Below, in pieces: positions 36,297 to 47,499 of a DNA stretch of 64,000 nt. The stretch is from Primula veris (taxonomy: Eukaryota > Streptophyta > Magnoliopsida > Ericales > Primulaceae). Location: NCBI GenBank assembly GCA_963682055.1, contig OY821749.1, forward strand, positions 29,767,631-29,831,630. The letters are read 5' to 3'. Position numbers and translations under genes: made by a program. The notes below the pieces were generated by a model that worked only from the letters and a program-made list of their open reading frames with translations, ran no database searches and was not told where the DNA came from. The number at the start of each line of letters is the position of its first letter. The first letter of the stretch is position 1.

Positions 36297-37368
36297 AGTT
36301 TTAACGCAGTTAAAAAAAAGGATATACGTACAACTCAGAACTATTGGATTTTCGATTATAAAAACATAAAAAGTAGAATGCATCCAAAATAATAAAAATC
36401 ATAATGTTAAAACACTTTTTGACACACAAGAGAGAACGGTAAAATGATCCAAAAACTCTAGACAAAGAACCAGTAAAAATGGAACTCGCATATGTTAGTA
36501 ACTTAGTAGTTACTAGGGATACTGATCATATTGAGATGAACTTATATAAAAAAAAACATAGTTATCAAGCTGTTACATGTGAACAGCTATAAGGAAAAAA
36601 AAGTTCAATGAATTAGGATGTTCACTTATTAGCACAAACAGTAAAAAAATAATACTTGTCTGTAAAAAATTTCAAGGGAAACCTGTATCATTTTTCATAA
36701 TTAAATTAAATGTCGGAACCACTACGTAATACTTAAACGTAGTAAATAATTACTATGACTCGTGGATTATTCTTTTGTCCTTCGATAGTATGATAATAAT
36801 GTAAACATATAATAAAACTTGTTTGGTGTCGTGATCCTTTCGTTGTAACTGAGTAGGTCACTCTTTTTCGTTTTTTGTAAAGGCCGGCTAAGTTAACAAG
36901 AAGGCAGAAGCCATGAGTTGGACTTAGAAATTAAAAAAATAAATAATAATTAGACACCTAATCTCTAAGTAATCCTCATTTTTAGTGGTGTGAAATTGGG
37001 AAGGTGAAAGCCAACAAATGTAAGATCAATCGTAGCGTCTTTATACAATCACTCAAATCTTAATACAGTTCGAGATTCGTAATTTTAAAAACAAACTCGT
37101 AATTCTGAAATCAAGTTCATACTTCACAGGTAAGAGTCTAGACTTTTTCCCAATTTTGATTGTCCTTTGTGAATCGAATTAAAATATAAATATATAATGA
37201 ATTGTATTAGGTTAATGTTAATGTCATATAAGTTATACAAGACAAGACGAGATAGTGGATTATTTTAGAAATTTGTCATTTCAAAATCAAGTCTGTAAAA
37301 CCATTTGTTATCATTGGCCATTGCAAAAAAAAATCTCCATTACTGATCCATATCTTCACACTAAATCA
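36297..37368. other. Intergenic DNA, nothing recognised
   Basis: AT-rich with no coding, RNA or element signal that I can support. Confidence 0.5.
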
Positions 37369-37558
37369 CATTATAAAAAAATACTCAAATAGCGACAGCA
37401 TTAGTGACGGTATTTTTTGTTACGAGTTTATTAGCGACGGTTTTTGTGACGGTTTTGTGACAGTTTAGTCAATTTGCGACAGATTTGTGACAACTTTTTA
37501 AATTAGCGACATGCTTGTTACAGCTTTTAACTCTCACTAAATCAAACATTATTTACAC
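37369..37558 (+). mobile_element. CACTA-type MITE, decayed copy
   Basis: It matches 38530-38699 internally (AAATACTCAAATAGCGACAG, GTGACGGTATTTTTTGTTAC, GTGACAGTTTAGTCAATTTG). Its ends have mutated to CATTATAAAA and AACATTATTTACAC. Confidence 0.65.
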
Positions 37559-38385
37559 ACAAACACTCTCACTGTCTCTGTCTCTCTGTATTGTATTTAC
37601 ACTGTTTGATAGATACAATGAATCGAAGTAACATATAGAGGAGAAAAGAAAAAAAAAAAATTAATAGCCCAAAAGATATTTAAACTTCTAACTCAAGACC
37701 TACACAATGTTGTTATTAAGCTCTCCGCAAAGTTTTATACCAAATACTTACATAAAGACCGGATTAAGTCTATGATAGAAAAAATCTACAAAATGAAAAG
37801 GTCAAGTCTCGTGCTTCATACTTGAGAAGTACGAGTTTGTTTTTAAATTTACGAATCACGGACCGAATTAAGATTTCAGTGACCGGATAAATACGCTACA
37901 AAGATTAATTGTATTCACTAAAACTTAACATGAAATAATGAAATATACATGACAATATATCAATGAATAAACATCAAATGTGCATCTAGAAAAATCATAA
38001 ACCTTAAGTTAAAATAAAATAAAATAAAATAAAATCTCAAAATTCCTGGGAAAATATCTTAAATAGAACAGTACTGCTCTTTTCTTCCTTTTGTAAATGA
38101 AATTTTATATTCGTTCATTCCATAAAAATCATCCCAAATCTCCTTATTGTATAGTGACCGTATGAATGTTATTATTAAACTCAAGTTTTGGAGAGAAAAT
38201 AAAATAAAAAAGTTACACAAATATTTTAAATTTAAGGTACATGGCATGCATAGTGGTTATGGTTTTACCATAGGCTCGAATCCAGAGTTCAACTCATCGG
38301 TCTAGCATTTTTTGACAAAACGAAAACAACAAAAACTGGATAAATGTATTTTTAGAAAATTTATACATATAAAAAAAAGAATTTA
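37559..38385. other. Intergenic DNA with (AAAAT)n
   Basis: No gene. An AAAAT pentanucleotide run lies at about 38010-38035. Confidence 0.5.
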
Positions 38386-39080
38386 TGAAAGCTCCTGTAT
38401 GAGTCCGCCCCTGCATACATTCATCCAAACGCATACTCACATGCACCGGTGCACGCATGTGAAACACACAAACACACACACGTACGTGCAGACTTATGGA
38501 TGCTCGCACTCACACTATACACGCACTGACACTACAAAAAAATACTCAAATAGCTACGGGATTAGTGACCGTATTTTTTGTTACGAGTTTATTAGCTACG
38601 GTTTTGTGACATTTTAATCAATTTGTGACAGATTTGTGACAATTTTTTAAACTAGTGACAGATTTTGACTCTCAATAAATCAAATATTATTTTGTAGTGT
38701 GACACACACGCATAAACTCATACACTCTCATGCATGTACGTGCTTACACACACATATACAAGCCTACTTCTCCGCACACACACTATGCGCATGCATACAC
38801 GCACACACTCACATGACGTTGGAGTAAACATACAGACGCTTGTGCACGCATGCAAGCACACAAAGAAACTCACATACACGAGGCCAGCACAAATACTTTT
38901 CAGTTTTCATTTAGTGGGCTACCCAGAAAATATAACATTTTGTTGGCCCATCAATACAAGTAAAAAGAAAAACATAGTTTAAAAAAAATACTTTGGGCCT
39001 TAATTTTATGCCCGTACGAGTGGGCTGCCCATTTCACGCCGTATGGGTCGGGCCTGCCAACACATACATGTACACACAAA
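38386..39080. repeat. CA/TG-rich low-complexity tract
   Basis: Long ACACAC, GCACGCATG and CATACACGCACAC stretches on both sides of the MITE at 38530, which inserted into it. Alternating purine-pyrimidine DNA of this kind can form Z-DNA. Histidine- and threonine-rich open frames here are artefacts of the repeat. Confidence 0.7.
38530..38699 (+). mobile_element. CACTA-type MITE with intact ends
   Basis: CACTACAAAAAAATACTC at the left and TTTTGTAGTG at the right, flanked by TGA on both sides (38527-38529, 38700-38702). Only 170 bp long, with internal GTGACA/GTGACGG-type repeats. Confidence 0.9.
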
Positions 39081-39105
39081 GAAACCAAACACACTATAAA
39101 TATGT

Positions 39106-39298
39106 CACTACAAAAAAATACTCAAATAGCGACGAGATTAGTGACGGTATTTTTTGTTGCGAGCTTATTATTGACGGTTTTTGTGACGGTTTTGTGACAG
39201 TTTAGTCAATTTGTGACAGATTTATGATAATTTTTTAAATTAGTGACAGGCTTGTAACAACTTTTGACTCTCAATAAATCAAACATTATTTTGTAGTA
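39106..39298 (+). mobile_element. CACTA-type MITE
   Basis: Same family as 38530. The left end CACTACAAAAAAATACTC is intact and the last base of the right end is changed from G to A. TGT flanks both ends (39103-39105, 39299-39301). Confidence 0.85.
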
Positions 39299-39533
39299 TG
39301 TTGGCATGCATGCATGCATATCTCGTTTCATATCGATGATGAATTTCAGTTTTTTGTACTGTTTTCATCATGTGAATTGTATGTGCATATTTAGTAACAA
39401 TTTAGTATGCGAATACATATCTGGTTTGGGTTACAAATATATATATATAATCTTAACCATTGAAAGTAAGTAAATGAAGGGTTGTGATTGATGTGTAAAG
39501 ATAATGTGTTTTTTTATGTGTGTATGGATCCTC

Positions 39534-39536
<3 letters not shown>

Positions 39537-39576
<40 letters not shown>
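39537..39576. repeat. (AT)n microsatellite
   Basis: Simple TA run following a GGATCCTCCCC motif. Confidence 0.9.
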
Positions 39577-39579
<3 letters not shown>

Positions 39580-39599
39580 ACAAATTACTTATAAAGTTT

Positions 39600-39740
39600 T
39601 GGGAAACTAACAATTCAGTACATATTTAGAAACTTATTTATAAAAAAATCCGGTTGTTTTGAACTCAATGACCCTTTTACAAAAAAGTACATATTTTGTG
39701 AACTTATTTACAAATAGGTACATATGTCATTAAAAAATTC
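39600..39740. repeat. Inverted partner of about 45085-45225
   Basis: AACTTATTTACAAATAGGTACATATGTCA and neighbouring blocks match, in reverse complement, sequence about 130-270 bp upstream of the UGT-4 start. Probably two fragments of one unnamed repeat. Confidence 0.5.
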
Positions 39741-39816
39741 AAAAAATTCAAAAAAAATATTTAAAAATTAAAGACCAAAATTTTAAAAAATACATTTTTT
39801 ATACAAAAAATATATG

Positions 39817-39960
39817 ATCATGTCTGTGCCTGTCTAATCCTATTTAATTATGTATGTCTAATCTTGTTTTATCATGTCTAATTATGTCCAATCTTGTATG
39901 TTTAATCACGTTTAATCATATCTAATCATGTCCAATCATGTTTAATCTTGTTTGATACTA
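39817..39960. repeat. Degenerate minisatellite of TAATCATGT-like units
   Basis: More than ten variants of (T/C)TAATC(A/T)TGT(C/T) follow each other on the plus strand. No coding role. Confidence 0.7.
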
Positions 39961-40855
39961 TGTACAATTTTTTATTTTATTTTTTTCATTTTTTTTCGAT
40001 TTTTTTTGTTATTTTTTATAATATATGTAGTTAATTGTCAATAAGTATGTGTTCTGATTGGTATTTAAATATTTGATAAGTGTTCCTAAAGTTTTCTCCT
40101 TATCCAAATCTGTTTAACTACTAACATGCATTTATAATTTCATAATCGATCTAACATTTGAAGGCTATTATTTGAAGACTCTTCAGGTTCTATATTGTTT
40201 TTTCCGGCCCCTCTTTTCTCTTCATATGTGCTAATATTGCACTTTTTTCTTATAAACATTTCTTGTTAAATATTAGTTATGTATTTCCCTATATTAACAA
40301 GGTTTTTGACAACTAGAAAATCCAAAGAAAATTTGATTTTTTTTAATTTAAATAAAACAAGCATATTGTTTAGTACTAAGATTTTTAACTAAGTATTTTG
40401 ATCTGGGTGAAAAGGGAGAGTTCTCTAATACCGTGGGGTTTTAATTAATACAGAAGAGGATCATCCCTATAGTGGGATTAATTAATAAGAAACAACACCC
40501 CTCGAATAAAATAAAATTCAGAATTTATAAGTTTAAACTTAGGATTGGCAAAAGTGCACTTACTCATTAACTATAAGTACCCCAAAAAAAAGAAAAAAGA
40601 AAAATGAGCATCTGACTGTGTTTTACATGATAAAAAAACTGTATTTTGTTCTGAACCGTCTAATTTCAAAAAATTAGACGGTTCAGACACATACACAGTT
40701 TTCCTAAGTATGTAAAACACAGGCACACCTATTCCCAAAATAAATCACACTCAAATAACGTACCGAGTTAAACATGCGATGCATGCGGTTCCTTCACAAA
40801 CACAGTATTTATTGACAAGGTAATCAACTATTCACCATGTGGTAGTTGGCAAAAA
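39961..40855. other. Intergenic DNA, nothing recognised
   Basis: T-rich then mixed sequence. It includes a near-perfect inverted repeat CCGTCTAATTT...AAATTAGACGG at about 40657-40684 that can form a hairpin. Confidence 0.5.
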
Positions 40856-40857
40856 TT

Positions 40858-41392
40858 AATACCATAAAACCGGACCGAACCGAACCGGAAACTGAATCAG
40901 ATCGGTTCAAAATTAACAATGTAATGAACCAAACCGGAACCGATACCATAATTCGCTTCGGTTTCGATTCTCTGAAAATAAACCGAAACCGAAATGTAAA
41001 AACGAACCTAATTTAAAACCGGTCTTATATGAGTATATATACACTAGATAATTACTTAAGTTATACTGTATAATATTACTATACTATATGCAAATTCGAA
41101 TGTTACTACTTATTTAAATGTGATTTTTAAAAATGTTATAAAGTCTTTATCTTGTTTAAATGTACAAGAAAATATAAGTAACAAGCATAAACCGAAACCA
41201 TTTAACCGAATCAAAATTTTGAACCGGCCGAAACCGTTAATCGGACCGAAACCGAATGGTTTCGATCCGGTTCGGTTTCTATTCTCAAAACATGAAAACC
41301 GAACCAAAATCTAACCGACTAAAATTTCAGTTTTGGTTTCGATTTACCCCAAAACCGAATCGGACCGAACTGTGTCCGCCCCTAAAATTGAG
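40858..41392. mobile_element. Probable hAT-like fragment rich in CCGAACCG
   Basis: Two clusters of ACCGAACCGG/CCGAAACCG (40866-41020 and 41190-41370), the second ending GTCCGCCCCTAAAA. Such CCGAAC-rich ends before CCCCTA are common in plant non-autonomous hAT elements. I found no target duplication. Confidence 0.45.
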
Positions 41393-41412
41393 TGTAATTT
41401 ACTAATTTATTA

Positions 41413-41639
41413 CTCTCTCCGTAGCAAATTGTTGGTTCTATACGAAAATACGTATAATTTTGACCGACAAATACTCGTATTTAAGTTTTCAAAATTGAAT
41501 TTTTCAAAATTTAATCACATAGTTCAAATGTTAAACTATATGAATAAATTTTATAAATTTACATTTCAATAATTTAAGAACCAAATATTTTTCAATCAAA
41601 ATTACAAGTAAACATACTAAGCACCAATATTTTGGTAGA
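41413..41639. mobile_element. Stowaway-like MITE, decayed
   Basis: The left end CTCTCTCCGT follows TA, and the right end TAGAGTA is weaker. The inner TACGTATAATTTTGACC and AATCAAAATTACAAGTA match the arms of the other copies. Confidence 0.55.
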
Positions 41640-41757
41640 GTATTGTACAAAATTCAACGGCATTTCTTGCTAGAACTTGACATTATTCATATCATATTTA
41701 TAACTGATATTATAAGGATAGACACCTACATAGCATTGCTGAAGATGAAATGAGAAA

Positions 41758-41992
41758 CTCCGTCCGTTTCCAATTAATTGTATTTTACAAAATTACATGC
41801 AATTTTAACCGATTTATAACATGTATCAAAATTGTCGAAATGAAAATTTTAAAAACTAAATCATATAATTTAATGTTTGAACTATATGATTAACTTTTGA
41901 AAATTTTCATTCTAATAATTTTAATACAAGTTATTGGCCGGTCAAAATTACACGTAGTTTCGTAATAGACAATTAATCGGAAACGGATGGAG
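41758..41992. mobile_element. Stowaway-like MITE, copy 2
   Basis: 235 bp with ends CTCCGTCCGTTTCCAATTA and its complement, and inner arms ACATGCAATTTTAACC / GGTCAAAATTACACGTAG. Right flank TA, left flank mutated. Confidence 0.85.
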
Positions 41993-42239
41993 TAATTAAC
42001 AAGATGTCAATGACAAACTTACCGGGACAAAAAGGTGTCACGGACAAGCAAATGAGATGAAATTTACTTTTCTAACAAATTTCTGAAGATGTAATATTAG
42101 TGGGACGAAATAAACTCTTGCAAATAATATTAATTTAAAGAAGGGAATCTAAAAAATCAACAATTTAGCACGGATGGTTTTATATTATGGGAATAATGGA
42201 ATAGCCGGAGAAGGAGAAATATGTAGCCTGTAGTGATGA

Positions 42240-42360
42240 GAAGGGGGAAATTATAATGGCTTATAATGTGAAATTTGAAGCTAATTCTGCTATTGATGCA
42301 AAAGTTAAAACTTTATTATTTGGGCTCAAAGCTTGCCATGCAATGAGTTTAATGACAACT
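42240..42360 (+). other. Possible RNase H-like scrap
   Basis: From about 42258 the plus strand reads FEANSAIDAKVKTLLFGLKAC, which loosely resembles the A-E-x-x-A-L-x-x-G-L helix of LINE RNase H domains. The acidic residue of that helix is not where it should be. Too short to be sure. Confidence 0.25.
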
Positions 42361-42391
42361 TTGAGGTTTGTGTTTGTGTTTTTAGTATCCA
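42340..42391 (-). pseudogene. UGT 5' end relic
   Basis: On the minus strand an ATG at 42391-42389 begins MDTKNTNTNLKV, closely similar to the start of UGT-3 (MDIININTNTKLKV), and the DNA around the ATG matches too. The similarity ends after about 14 codons. It is the abandoned start of a sixth UGT copy. Confidence 0.6.
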
Positions 42392-42419
42392 TGGTTATTC
42401 TCTTTTTCTTTCTTTTGCT

Positions 42420-43213
42420 TCTCTTTTCTAGCTGAGATTTTCAATTATGATTTGAATGAGAAATGGTACGTAAAATGATATTAACACGTATAGATAAAGG
42501 GAAGCCGTTGTTAAATTTTTGGGTTCAATTTGGTGAATGGAAAACATTCCATTCAACTAAAATGGATTAATTCAAAACATTGAGCCATTCGTTTGGTCGC
42601 AAATTTAGTATTATGAGGATCAACATTGTACTACGTTTGCAAAATTTTAAATAATACGTTTTCATAACTCTAGTAATACGAAAATTAAACTTCACTAAAA
42701 CTTTAAAAAAGTTTTTATGATACTACTTTTGCAATACAATAGAAAAGAATGCATTACAAGATGATGAAATTAAGTTACGAAAAATGACTATATAATATGA
42801 TTAGTTAAATCAATTATTTCTTTATTTATTAAATTTTAACTATTATACCTCATAAAATATAAGAAATTTCGTATTTCTTCACATTATTATTGTGGATTCC
42901 ATAAATTCATATAATTTCTATAAAAGTGTTATAAATATTTTATTCTACATTTTTAATTATACATGCGTTTCTTATCAGATGCAATTGGTTGCATTTTTCA
43001 TATTAATGCACCTGCATTAACATCCTCTTCATCCCTTGGACGAGGTTTTTTTTATATAAAATCTAAAGGCTCAAAAAAATATACATATATACCCTAAACA
43101 CCCTCAAATTGTTTTTCTTAAATTTTTAGTTATACATATCTCATTTATGCGCACACTTTTTTAAAATGGATCTAGCTCTCGTAAATTAAACTACAAAGTA
43201 CCTACTGAAATGA
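42420..43213. other. Intergenic DNA, nothing recognised
   Basis: AT-rich, no coding or element signal. Confidence 0.5.
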
Positions 43214-43274
43214 TATCGCATTGTTGTTAATTAATTACCACTTGCTGATTCTCTATTTTGAAATCGTCAATTCT

Positions 43275-43415
43275 AAACCACCACGACGGGAACGTGACCC
43301 CCTACCCAAGATAATACATAGCATAAATCCACGAGGGGAACGTGGCTCCCTACCCAAGATAATACATAGACTAAATCCACGAGGGGAACGTGGCCCCCTA
43401 CCTAAGACAAATCCT
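43275..43415. repeat. Three tandem copies of a 50-bp unit
   Basis: AAATCCACGAGGGGAACGTG followed by GC(C/T)CCCTACC and AAGATAATACATAG recurs about every 50 bp. Copy 1 of the long repeat has a single unit at about 3515. Confidence 0.8.
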
Positions 43416-43643
43416 TGTTACTATTGTAGTTACAACATAAACCATCACATTATTTATACTTAAACCAATCACATTGTTAATGAAAAATTGACGTCAATAA
43501 AAAAAAAAAGATAAACAAGGAAACATATTGAAGACTAATTAAAAATATATTCTTTACAAAGATATTATATTCAAGTTGGATATGATTTGTTATGAATTAC
43601 ATATTTTATCTAGTGTATATATATATATATATATATATGGTTA

Positions 43644-43985
43644 CTAGTAATATTTATCCACGCGTTGCGTGTGTGTTATATATATGATCTGGATAAATAA
43701 ATTTACAGGTAAATAAATTTTTAAAAAGTATATTGATTGAATGAATACATTAAATTAGAAATTATGAATAATATGATATTATTGCTATACAAAATACACA
43801 TAAAACAATTTTGTTTGATACATGATTATAATTGTTTTTAAAATATCATGATTTTTGTATGTTTTTTATATTTTAAATTGAATAAATATAAATGAATCAT
43901 TAGTAAAAAAGAATTGGGACATTTTTGAAAAAAATGGCCAAAATTTGACAATCTCATTTTTTCTTAGATTGACTTATATATACAG
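43644..43985 (-). mobile_element. Helitron-like element, copy 2
   Basis: On the minus strand the hairpin CACGC-AAC-GCGTG lies 11 bases before CTAG (43647-43644), which is followed by T, the expected Helitron 3' end and AT target. The 5' end near 43985 is not sharp. No Rep/helicase gene, so non-autonomous. Confidence 0.6.
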
Positions 43986-44380
43986 TATGATATGATACTT
44001 ATAATATGTGTGTGTAAATTATTGAAAAGAGAAAATAAAAAGAGATACACATATGCATGCACAGGGTAGAAAATATAAAATAGTTAAGAGTGATTTGTGA
44101 TGCCAATGATGGGAGGCTATTGTGCAATGAGATTATATGAACTATTTAAAGTCCATTCACTCATGTTTATTCGTTATAATATCAGTAATCTCGTGAGTGT
44201 GGATAAATAGATATGTTTAGATCAAAGTCTGTTAACAAAATGTGTTCAACTTTAAAATTAAGTTATTAAACTCGTCAGATTCGTTCAGTTGCAAGTGATG
44301 ATTACAACTGAGTTGCAAGTTGAAACTAATCTCAACAACATCTCGGATAATCCACATTTAATTATTTCAACAGCAATACA

Positions 44381-44621
44381 CACTATAAAATGCGGTAGAT
44401 AAAATGCCTAAATTGATAATTTCTAGATTTTCTGAAGTCAAATAAGGCCGTTCTTAACCGCCTTATATATTATTTCAAAACCGCCTTAAAACTTTTACAA
44501 CACAAGCATTGAATGCGGTTGTACATCTGTCTTACAAACCGCCTTGAAAGGCTTTTAAGACGGTTTTGCTTATTTTTAAGGCGATAATTAACCGCCTTTT
44601 TTGACCTATTTTGGAGTAGTG
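44381..44621. mobile_element. CACTA-like MITE with AACCGCCTT repeats
   Basis: Left CACTATAAAATGC, right TTTTGGAGTAGTG, with many AACCGCCTT/AAGGCGGTT motifs inside. The 3-bp flanks (ACA, ATT) do not match, so the boundaries are tentative. Confidence 0.5.
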
Positions 44622-45084
44622 ATTCCAAAATGAAATGCAAGTAAAACTTCAAAACGTTTCAAATTTCTTATTTTCTTCAAAAGAACTATCTTAAAACTAC
44701 ATTATTCTTACCATTTCCACTCAAACATTAACAATATCCAATAATTCCAAAAGCTACCCAAAGGGCATCAACACGGATGGAAAATTATCTTAAATCCAAC
44801 AAGGGAAATTGTCTTAAATCCTAAAAGTATAGAATGAATTCAGTATATTGGTCATAAAGTTATATGTTATGCACTAATATGTAGTTATGTAAAAACATAT
44901 TTCCCATAGTAAAGACAGATTATTCGGACATTAATTTATAAAAAATGTGAAATGTTAGAAATATAAAATGAGTTATTAAATACAAATTAAACTGGAAGGA
45001 CCAAGGAGAAATTATTTTGCATTTTAAAACTTACTTATGTACGTAATAATAATGAAAATGTTGGGTAAAGTAGTAAGAAATTCA

Positions 45085-45225
45085 TTTGGTCTCCGATTTT
45101 TTTTTAATGACATATGTATCTATTTATAAATAAGTTAACAAAATAAGTATTTTTTTAAAAAAAAATCATCAAGTTTAAAACAACTGCTTTTTTATAAATA
45201 AGCTTATAAATACGTATTAAATTTT
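45085..45225. repeat. Inverted partner of 39600-39740
   Basis: TGACATATGTATCTATTTATAAATAAGTT is the complement of the block at 39705-39735, with further blocks on both sides. It sits in the UGT-4 promoter region. Confidence 0.5.
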
Positions 45226-45299
45226 TGTCCGTGACTAAATCCAAATTTCCTTCCAAATTATGTGCATTGCACGAGCTTCCTTTTAAGTACTGGTCTCTC

Positions 45300-45307
45300 T
45301 ATAAGTA
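45300..45307 (+). promoter_or_regulatory. TATA box of UGT-4
   Basis: TATAAGTA lies 54 bases before the ATG at 45354. Confidence 0.65.
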
Positions 45308-45353
45308 GGAAAAATAGTCACCATACTTCATAGGAGGGGAATACAACAATAAT

Positions 45354-47355
45354 ATGGATACCCAAGAAAAAAAGATGAGAATTTTGATGCTGCCATGGTT
45401 AGCTCATGGTCATGCCTCACCTTACTTAGAACTTTCCAAAAGACTCATTGAGAATAACTTCCTTATATACTTTTGTAGCACACCAATCCTATTAGCTTCC
45501 ATGAAGAAAAAACTCAATGAGAAACAATCTATCTCAATAAAGCTTGTAGAACTACACCTCCCATCATCACCGGAGCTGCCACCTCATCGTCACTCAACAA
45601 AAGAAATACCGAACAACCTAATTCCCAAGTTAAAAGACGCTTTTGCCTTGGCAGCCCCATCATTCTCTCTAATATTGGAAGACCTAAAGCCAGACATGGT
45701 AATCTATGACGGTTTACAGCCTTGGGCACCAACAGTCGCCTCGTTACTCAATATCCCAGCAGTTCATTGGTACATTTCTGGGGCTATCACCATTTGCTAT
45801 GGCCTACACATGATGAAATACCCTAATAAAGAATTTCCATGCAAGGAAATAAAACCTCGCTATTTCAATAGCTACACCGTTCGTGGTCAAGACATCTCCC
45901 CAGAAGATAAGAAGGAAGCGGGGTTCGATTTGTTCGAATCAGTGAGAATGTCTACACAAATATTGATATTGAAGACCTTCAAAGAGCTAGAAGGGGAGTA
46001 CATAGATTATCTTTCCGTAGTGGCTGAGAAGAAGGTAGTTCAGTTGGGTACACTCGTCGAGAGCCCGAGTAAAAATGGAGATGGGGGTGATGACGAGATA
46101 ATGACATGGCTTGATAAGAAGGATGAGTGTTCAACTGTGTTTGTTTCATTCGGGAGTGAGTGTTTCTTGGCGAAGGAAGAAATTGAGGAGCTCGCTCTTG
46201 GGCTAGAGCTCAGCAATGTTAATTTCTTATGGGTTATAAGGTGAGCATTTTTTTTTTCCAATTACATGTTTTATGCTCTTGAACACATCTTGTTTACAGG
46301 TTATCTCACTCGAAAGGGAATCTAATTATGGACTATCGGGACCAGGACCACGAGGTCCACAACACATCCCTTAACCCCAAAATTGTAAATTTTGGCATGC
46401 TATATCATTGTATTTTTACTATAATTTGCTGAAAATAGTGATTTGCGAGTACCCGTCATAAACTTTTAATGTAACTTTGACAACTTATTGTATTTTATAT
46501 GATGTCTATTTACACGTCTCAATGTGTTAAGACTTGAGAGTAAACAAAATAGAATGTAGAGCCATTTGAATTCCGAAGGAACGCAGCTTTTAACTAAATT
46601 TAGTAGCTTAAATAATTTAGATTGAATAAGATTTATTATACTTACATGGGGTATGATTAATTAAGTAAACTCGATTTGAAAAGCGGTGAATCACCTGGAA
46701 AATAACTAAAAGGAAAAGAAAAAGAAAGAATATCAGCTTAAAAGCTGCAACCATGCTAGATTATGACTAAGATAATTTCTTGCGGTTACATTTCTCAACT
46801 TGTCCAAGACATCCTTGTGCAGGGACTATTCTAACTGTTCTTGGTATAGGTCTAATTCTTCAATTATCTTATAATTTTGTTTTCTCATTCAGATTTCCTG
46901 TAGGAGAAGAAATCAAGATCAATGACGTCTTGCCTGAAGGGTTTCTTGAAAGAGTCGGAACAAGAGGAAAAGTTTGTGATTGGGCACCTCAGCTGAAGAT
47001 TCTAGCTCATTCGAGCATTGGGGGATTTGTGAGTCACTGTGGGTGGGGATCCGTATCGGAAAGCTTGGGGATGGGAGTCCCGATAATTGCTGTGCCTATG
47101 CAGTTTGACCAACCTTATAATTCAAGATTAGTTGAAGAAGTAGGATTTGGCATAGAGGTTCCCAGAGATGAGAATGATGGTGCAATGAAAAGGGAAGAAA
47201 TTGCAAAAACCATAAGAAAGATCTTGATGGAGAAAGATGGAGAGAGTGTGAGAAAGAAAGCTAGAGAGCTTAGTGATATAGTGAAATTGAAAGAAGAAGA
47301 ATTGATGGGTTTGGTGGTGAAGGAATTTACCAGAATTTGCAAGGGGGAAAAATAG
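45354..47355 (+). CDS. UGT-4, UGT94/91-type glycosyltransferase
   Basis: Exons 45354-46240 and 46893-47355, with a 652-bp phase-2 intron, encode 449 residues. The acceptor TTCTCATTCAG before FPVGEE is strong. Catalytic His20 is in AHGHASP and Asp119 in VIYDGLQPW. The PSPG box starts at W326 after one deleted residue (KVC-DW, where the sisters have two residues before W) and reads HCGWGS, where the sisters have HCGWSS, ending in DQ. Its exon 1 is the closest match to the split pseudogene at 4441-4600, and also to UGT-1. The large retrotransposon begins about 150 bp behind its stop codon. Confidence 0.93.
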
Positions 47356-47420
47356 AGTTATGAGAGCCTCGTTTGTGTCTTTCCTCTTTGATTTGGTTTC
47401 AAACTTTTCTTATTAGTATT

Positions 47421-47426
47421 AATAAA
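47421..47426 (+). terminator. Poly(A) signal of UGT-4
   Basis: AATAAA 66 bases after the stop, before the retrotransposon LTR. Confidence 0.6.
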
Positions 47427-47499
47427 GAGTATTGATAAAGCCATAACTTTGGTCGGTTGCGTTAGGCTTTTCAATAATGATATAATGGTAAATCAACCG

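Larger units (their letters stand above)
43214..44085. repeat. Long direct repeat, copy 2 (partner 2834-4279)
   Basis: Same order and orientation as copy 1, ending at AATAGTT. It lies 1.27 kb upstream of UGT-4. Confidence 0.8.

Noticed and set aside
38294..38982. Histidine/threonine-rich open frames on both strands
   Set aside because: They come from CA/TG-rich low-complexity DNA interrupted by a MITE.
10564..47355. A full biosynthetic gene cluster
   Set aside because: Only glycosyltransferases are present. No cyclase, P450, acyltransferase or transporter gene is visible in the window.
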